Source: Micavibrio aeruginosavorus EPB (GTDB lineage: Bacteria; Pseudomonadota; Alphaproteobacteria; Micavibrionales; Micavibrionaceae). Taken from it: a DNA stretch of 64,000 nt. The stretch is from positions 1 to 64,000 of the forward strand of contig NC_020812.1 in NCBI RefSeq assembly GCF_000348745.1, written 5' to 3'. The translations under genes and the position numbers were made by a program. The notes beneath the pieces were generated by a model. The model saw only the letters and a list, made by a program, of their open reading frames with translations, had not been told where the DNA came from and did not search any database. Of this stretch, positions 60,882 through 64,000 are shown piece by piece. Positions within the stretch are counted from its first letter, which is position 1. Each line of letters opens with the position of its first letter.

Positions 60882-63140
60882 ATGCAAGCACAAAGCCCCG
60901 AAAACATGATGTCTCCGCCCTATCTTCAAGGCCTGAACCCCCCGCAGCGCGAGGCGGTTGAAACGTTGGATGGTCCGGTTCTGGTTCTGGCCGGGGCGGG
61001 TACGGGCAAGACGCGGGCGCTGACCGCGCGGCTGGCGCATATTTTGACGACCGGGCGGGCCTATCCCAATCAAATTCTGGCCGTGACATTCACGAACAAA
61101 GCCGCCGGGGAAATGCGCGAACGCGTGTCTGCCCTGCTGGGTGGTGCGCCGGTTGAAGGCTGGTGGCTGGGGACATTTCACGCGTTGGCCGCGCGCATGT
61201 TACGCCGTCATGCTGAACTGGTCGGCTTGACCAGCGGCTTCACCATCATTGATGATGATGATCAGGTGCGCCTGTTGAAACAGTTGATGGAAGCCGAAAA
61301 CATCGACACCAAAAAATGGGCGCCGCGCGCCATGATGGGGATGATCAGCCGGTGGAAAGACCGCGCGCGTTTGCCCTCCGATCTGCCGCCGCACGAAGGG
61401 GGCGAGGCCGCGGGCGGTAAACTGGTCCAGCTTTATGGGCAATATCAAGCGCGCTTGCGCGCGGTAAATGCCTGTGATTTCGGGGATTTGTTGTTGCATA
61501 TGGTATGCATCCTGCGCGATCCGAAACATGCGGATGTGCTGGCGGAATGGCAACGCCGTTTCCGCTATATCATGGTGGATGAATATCAGGATACGAACAT
61601 CGCGCAATATATGTGGCTGCGCCTGTTGGCGCAACGCGACGGTGCGGCGGCGAATATTTGCTGCGTCGGGGATGATGATCAATCCATTTACGGCTGGCGC
61701 GGGGCAGAGGTGGGTAACATCCTGCGTTTTGAACAGGATTTTCCGGGCGCGAAGATTATCCGCCTGGAACAGAATTATCGCTCCACCGGGCATATTCTGG
61801 CCGCGGCCAGCGGTGTGATTGCGCACAACGAAGATCGCTTGGGCAAGACTTTGTGGGCTGATGCCGAAGATGGCGAGAAGGTATCCGTGCGCGGCCTGTG
61901 GGATGGACCCGCCGAAGCCCGTTTCGTGGCGGAGGAGATTGAAGCCCTGCAAACAAAGGGCTGGAGCCTGGATCAAATCGCCGTTTTGGTGCGCGCCGGT
62001 TTCCAAACTCGTGAATTTGAAGAACGTTTTAATGCGCTGGGCATCCCGCATAAAATCGTTGGTGGGCAACGTTTTTATGAACGGGCCGAAATTCGCGATG
62101 CGCTCGCCTATCTGCGTGTGATTGCGCAGCCGCGTGATGACCTGGCGTTGGAACGCATCATCAATGTGCCGAAACGCGGGTTGGGTGATGTGGCGATGAA
62201 AACCGTGGTGACGCATGCGCGCGCGCGGAATTTATCCCTGTATGATGCGATTGCCGATATCGTTGAAACAGATGAATTGAAACCGAAGCCGCGCGAAACA
62301 TTCCGCCGTTTGATCGCGGATTTTGAACGCTGGCGTGGGTTGCTGGCCACGATGGCGCATACCGAATTGACCGCGCAAATGCTGGATGAATCCGGCTATA
62401 TGGCGATGTGGCAATCCGACCAGTCCCCCGAAGCCCCGGGCCGCATTGAAAACTTGAAAGAATTGGTCACGGGCATGGCGGATTTTGAATCCCTGCCTGA
62501 TTTCCTGGAACATGTTTCGCTGGTGATGGAAAACCAAAACCGCAACGACACACCCCAAGTCACCATCATGACCCTGCACGGGGCCAAGGGGTTGGAATTT
62601 GATTGCGTCTTCCTGCCCGGTTGGGAAGATGGATTGTTCCCATCCCAACGCAGCATGGATGAAAACGGCCTGAAGGGGCTGGAGGAAGAACGCCGTCTGG
62701 CCTATGTCGGGATTACCCGCGCCCGCAAACGCGCGATGATTTCGTATGTGTCCAATCGTTTGACCTATGGCAACTGGGTCAATGCATTGCCATCGCGTTT
62801 TGTTGATGAATTGCCCGAAGACCACATCGAAATTGCCGCGCAATCCGGTGTCTATGGATCGGGGCGGTCCAGCCATTGGGATTCATCGGGCTTCGGTGGA
62901 TCATCCCGTGTCAGCACGATGGCACAAACATCGCCCAAGGCCCCCGTCGTCGCGACGCAAACCCTGGCTGAACGCCAAGCCTTGTCTGATCACCCCTATG
63001 TCCGGGGCGACCGGGTCCAGCACGATGTGTTTGGGGCGGGTACGGTCGTGAATGTCGATGGGGCCAAGCTGGATATCGCGTTTGATAAAGGCGGGCATAA
63101 ACGGGTGATGGATTCATTCGTCGCACCACTGGAAGATTAA
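60882..63140 (+). CDS. UvrD/PcrA-type superfamily 1 DNA helicase
   Basis: The 752-residue protein is a 3'-5' SF1 helicase. Motif I AGAGTGKT lies at 37-44, followed by motif Ia AVTFTNKAAGEMRERV, motif II VDEYQDTN, motif III DDDQSIYGWRGAEV, motif IV LEQNYRST, motif V MTLHGAKGLEFDCVFLPGWEDGLFP and motif VI YVGITRARKR. The C-terminal tail has the Tudor-like segment VRGDRVQHDVFGAGTVVNVDGAKLDIAFDKGG known from PcrA/UvrD. It would act in nucleotide excision and mismatch repair and in replication. The ATG at 60882 was used. It follows the propeller gene by 47 nt. Whether it is uvrD or pcrA by name is a matter of convention. Confidence 0.95.
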   Translation: MQAQSPENMMSPPYLQGLNPPQREAVETLDGPVLVLAGAGTGKTRALTARLAHILTTGRAYPNQILAVTFTNKAAGEMRERVSALLGGAPVEGWWLGTFHALAARMLRRHAELVGLTSGFTIIDDDDQVRLLKQLMEAENIDTKKWAPRAMMGMISRWKDRARLPSDLPPHEGGEAAGGKLVQLYGQYQARLRAVNACDFGDLLLHMVCILRDPKHADVLAEWQRRFRYIMVDEYQDTNIAQYMWLRLLAQRDGAAANICCVGDDDQSIYGWRGAEVGNILRFEQDFPGAKIIRLEQNYRSTGHILAAASGVIAHNEDRLGKTLWADAEDGEKVSVRGLWDGPAEARFVAEEIEALQTKGWSLDQIAVLVRAGFQTREFEERFNALGIPHKIVGGQRFYERAEIRDALAYLRVIAQPRDDLALERIINVPKRGLGDVAMKTVVTHARARNLSLYDAIADIVETDELKPKPRETFRRLIADFERWRGLLATMAHTELTAQMLDESGYMAMWQSDQSPEAPGRIENLKELVTGMADFESLPDFLEHVSLVMENQNRNDTPQVTIMTLHGAKGLEFDCVFLPGWEDGLFPSQRSMDENGLKGLEEERRLAYVGITRARKRAMISYVSNRLTYGNWVNALPSRFVDELPEDHIEIAAQSGVYGSGRSSHWDSSGFGGSSRVSTMAQTSPKAPVVATQTLAERQALSDHPYVRGDRVQHDVFGAGTVVNVDGAKLDIAFDKGGHKRVMDSFVAPLED

Positions 63141-63286
63141 ACATTCTGTAAAATAAAGGCGCGCGAAACCATGTCGTGTCCCCTTTCGCATGGCTGGACA
63201 GGACGGGCTGGGATTGCCATAGTGGGCACAGTTTTTTTCACGCTTTTCAATGGGTTTAGCCAGGGGCTCCCTGGGAGGTTTTGGGT

Positions 63287-64000
63287 ATGTCGATCGGACC
63301 AAAAATCGCAACAGTTTTCGGTGGTTCCGGCTTTGTCGGACGGTATGTGGTGCAGGCGTTGGCCCGGGCCGGATATACGGTCAAGGTCGCCAGCCGCGCG
63401 GCGGAAAGTGCGTATTTCCTCCGTCCCTATGGATCGGTGGGGCAGATCGTTCCGATGACCTGCAATGTGCGTGATCGCGCCAGTGTCGAACGTGCGATCG
63501 CCGGGTCATCCGTGGTCGTGAATTGCATCGGCATTTTGTATGAACGTAAACGCGGTGATTTCAAACGCCTGCATACCGATCTGCCGCAAATGATTGCGGA
63601 GATTTGCGCGGCGCAAAACGTATCGCGCTTTGTTCATATTTCCGCACTGGGCGCGGATCGCAATCCATCGCGCTACAGCCGCACGAAACTGGCCGGCGAA
63701 CAGGCGGTGCTGGCCGCGTTCCCGAATGCCACCATTCTGCGCCCGTCCGTGATCTTTGGGCCGGAAGATGATTTCTTCAATCGGTTTGCGACGATGGCGG
63801 GCTTTATGCCGGCGCTGCCGTTGATCGGCGGGGGCATGACGCGGTTCCAACCGGTCTATGTGCGCGATGTCGCCGATGCCGTGATCGCCGCCGCCACCCA
63901 TTCCGCCTTTGGCCACAGCGGCGCGCTGGGGCAGGTGTTTGAATTGGGTGGGCCGGAAGTTTTGAATTTCCGCGATATTTACAGCCGCCTGTTTTCCTAT
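63287..64000 (+). CDS. NDUFA9-like NAD(P)-binding protein (3' end beyond window)
   Basis: The 238 codons seen encode a Rossmann-fold short-chain dehydrogenase-like protein starting ATVFGGSGFVGRYVVQALARAG, the nucleotide-binding GxxGxxG. Next come NCIGILYERKRGDFKRLHTDLPQMIAEICA and HISALGADRNPSRYSRTKLAGEQAVL (YxxxK), and RPSVIFGPEDDFFNRFATMAGFMPALPLIGGGMTRFQPVYVRDVADAV. This matches the alphaproteobacterial and mitochondrial complex I accessory subunit NDUFA9 family. It has a GGGAGG ribosome site at 63273-63278, partly within a CCAGGG/CCCTGG hairpin. The gene is cut by the window end, so the C-terminus is not seen. Confidence 0.9.
   Translation, partial: MSIGPKIATVFGGSGFVGRYVVQALARAGYTVKVASRAAESAYFLRPYGSVGQIVPMTCNVRDRASVERAIAGSSVVVNCIGILYERKRGDFKRLHTDLPQMIAEICAAQNVSRFVHISALGADRNPSRYSRTKLAGEQAVLAAFPNATILRPSVIFGPEDDFFNRFATMAGFMPALPLIGGGMTRFQPVYVRDVADAVIAAATHSAFGHSGALGQVFELGGPEVLNFRDIYSRLFSY

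Noticed and set aside
1-64000. tRNA, rRNA, CRISPR arrays and insertion sequences
   Set aside because: None recognised by eye: no array of equal repeats and spacers, no transposase, no cloverleaf with a clear CCA-adjacent acceptor stem. A tRNA search tool would be decisive.

Overview
The window is an origin-proximal piece of an alphaproteobacterial chromosome, about 55-58% GC. The organism call rests on gene order (hemE-hemH-hemJ-rho, then mnmE ... mnmG-rsmG-parA-parB), on parS sites inside mnmG and rsmG, on Porin_4-type porins, and on small alphaproteobacterial families (DUF6489-like, DUF3576-like). Many lineage-restricted membrane proteins and a secreted propeller protein with Cys modules recall Micavibrio-like predatory alphaproteobacteria, but that is recollection and inference, not proof.

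Layout. 1-214: AT-rich stretch with DnaA-box-like sites, possibly the flank of oriC. 215-2856: haem operon hemE-hemH-hemJ, facing an unknown gene. 3645-5299: strong promoter, 300-nt leader, rho and its terminator. 5602-13701: accessory block with seven tandem small membrane-protein genes (6045-10093), a membrane protein with eight CxxC motifs in a 4+4 array, a dienelactone-hydrolase-like enzyme and a coiled-coil membrane protein. 13790-21919: DUF6489-like gene, mnmE, three small membrane-protein genes, mnmG, rsmG, parA and parB, with three parS sites. 22080-27384: CPA1 Na+/H+ antiporter, a TetR regulator beside an AhpD-like gene with matching operators, and a divergent M32 peptidase. 27478-33582: leuS, a secreted protein, lptE, holA and a DUF3576-like lipoprotein.

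33681-37465: two tandem porins among inverted-repeat elements, then a YggS-type PLP protein. 37466-45024: mixed genes, including a winged-helix regulator without receiver, a gene split at an A13 tract, an Smr protein, a LytM peptidase and a GNAT/RimK-like pair. 45109-53434: TerC, GNAT, HIT, a large hybrid histidine kinase and an AT-rich orphan. 53428-64000: comM/yifB, a DUF433-DUF5615-like fusion, an unknown protein, LOG family, diguanylate cyclase, seven-bladed FG-GAP protein, UvrD/PcrA helicase and the start of an NDUFA9-like gene that runs off the window.

How the parts fit. The core genes serve haem synthesis, tRNA-U34 modification, chromosome partition, leucine charging, LPS transport and DNA replication. 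Between them lie repeated expansions of small Cys-pair membrane proteins. The best candidates for something undescribed are the 6045-11963 membrane gene block, the related pair that splits mnmE from mnmG, the DUF433-DUF5615-like single-chain protein and the homopolymer-split gene. No tRNA, rRNA, insertion sequence or CRISPR array was recognised.
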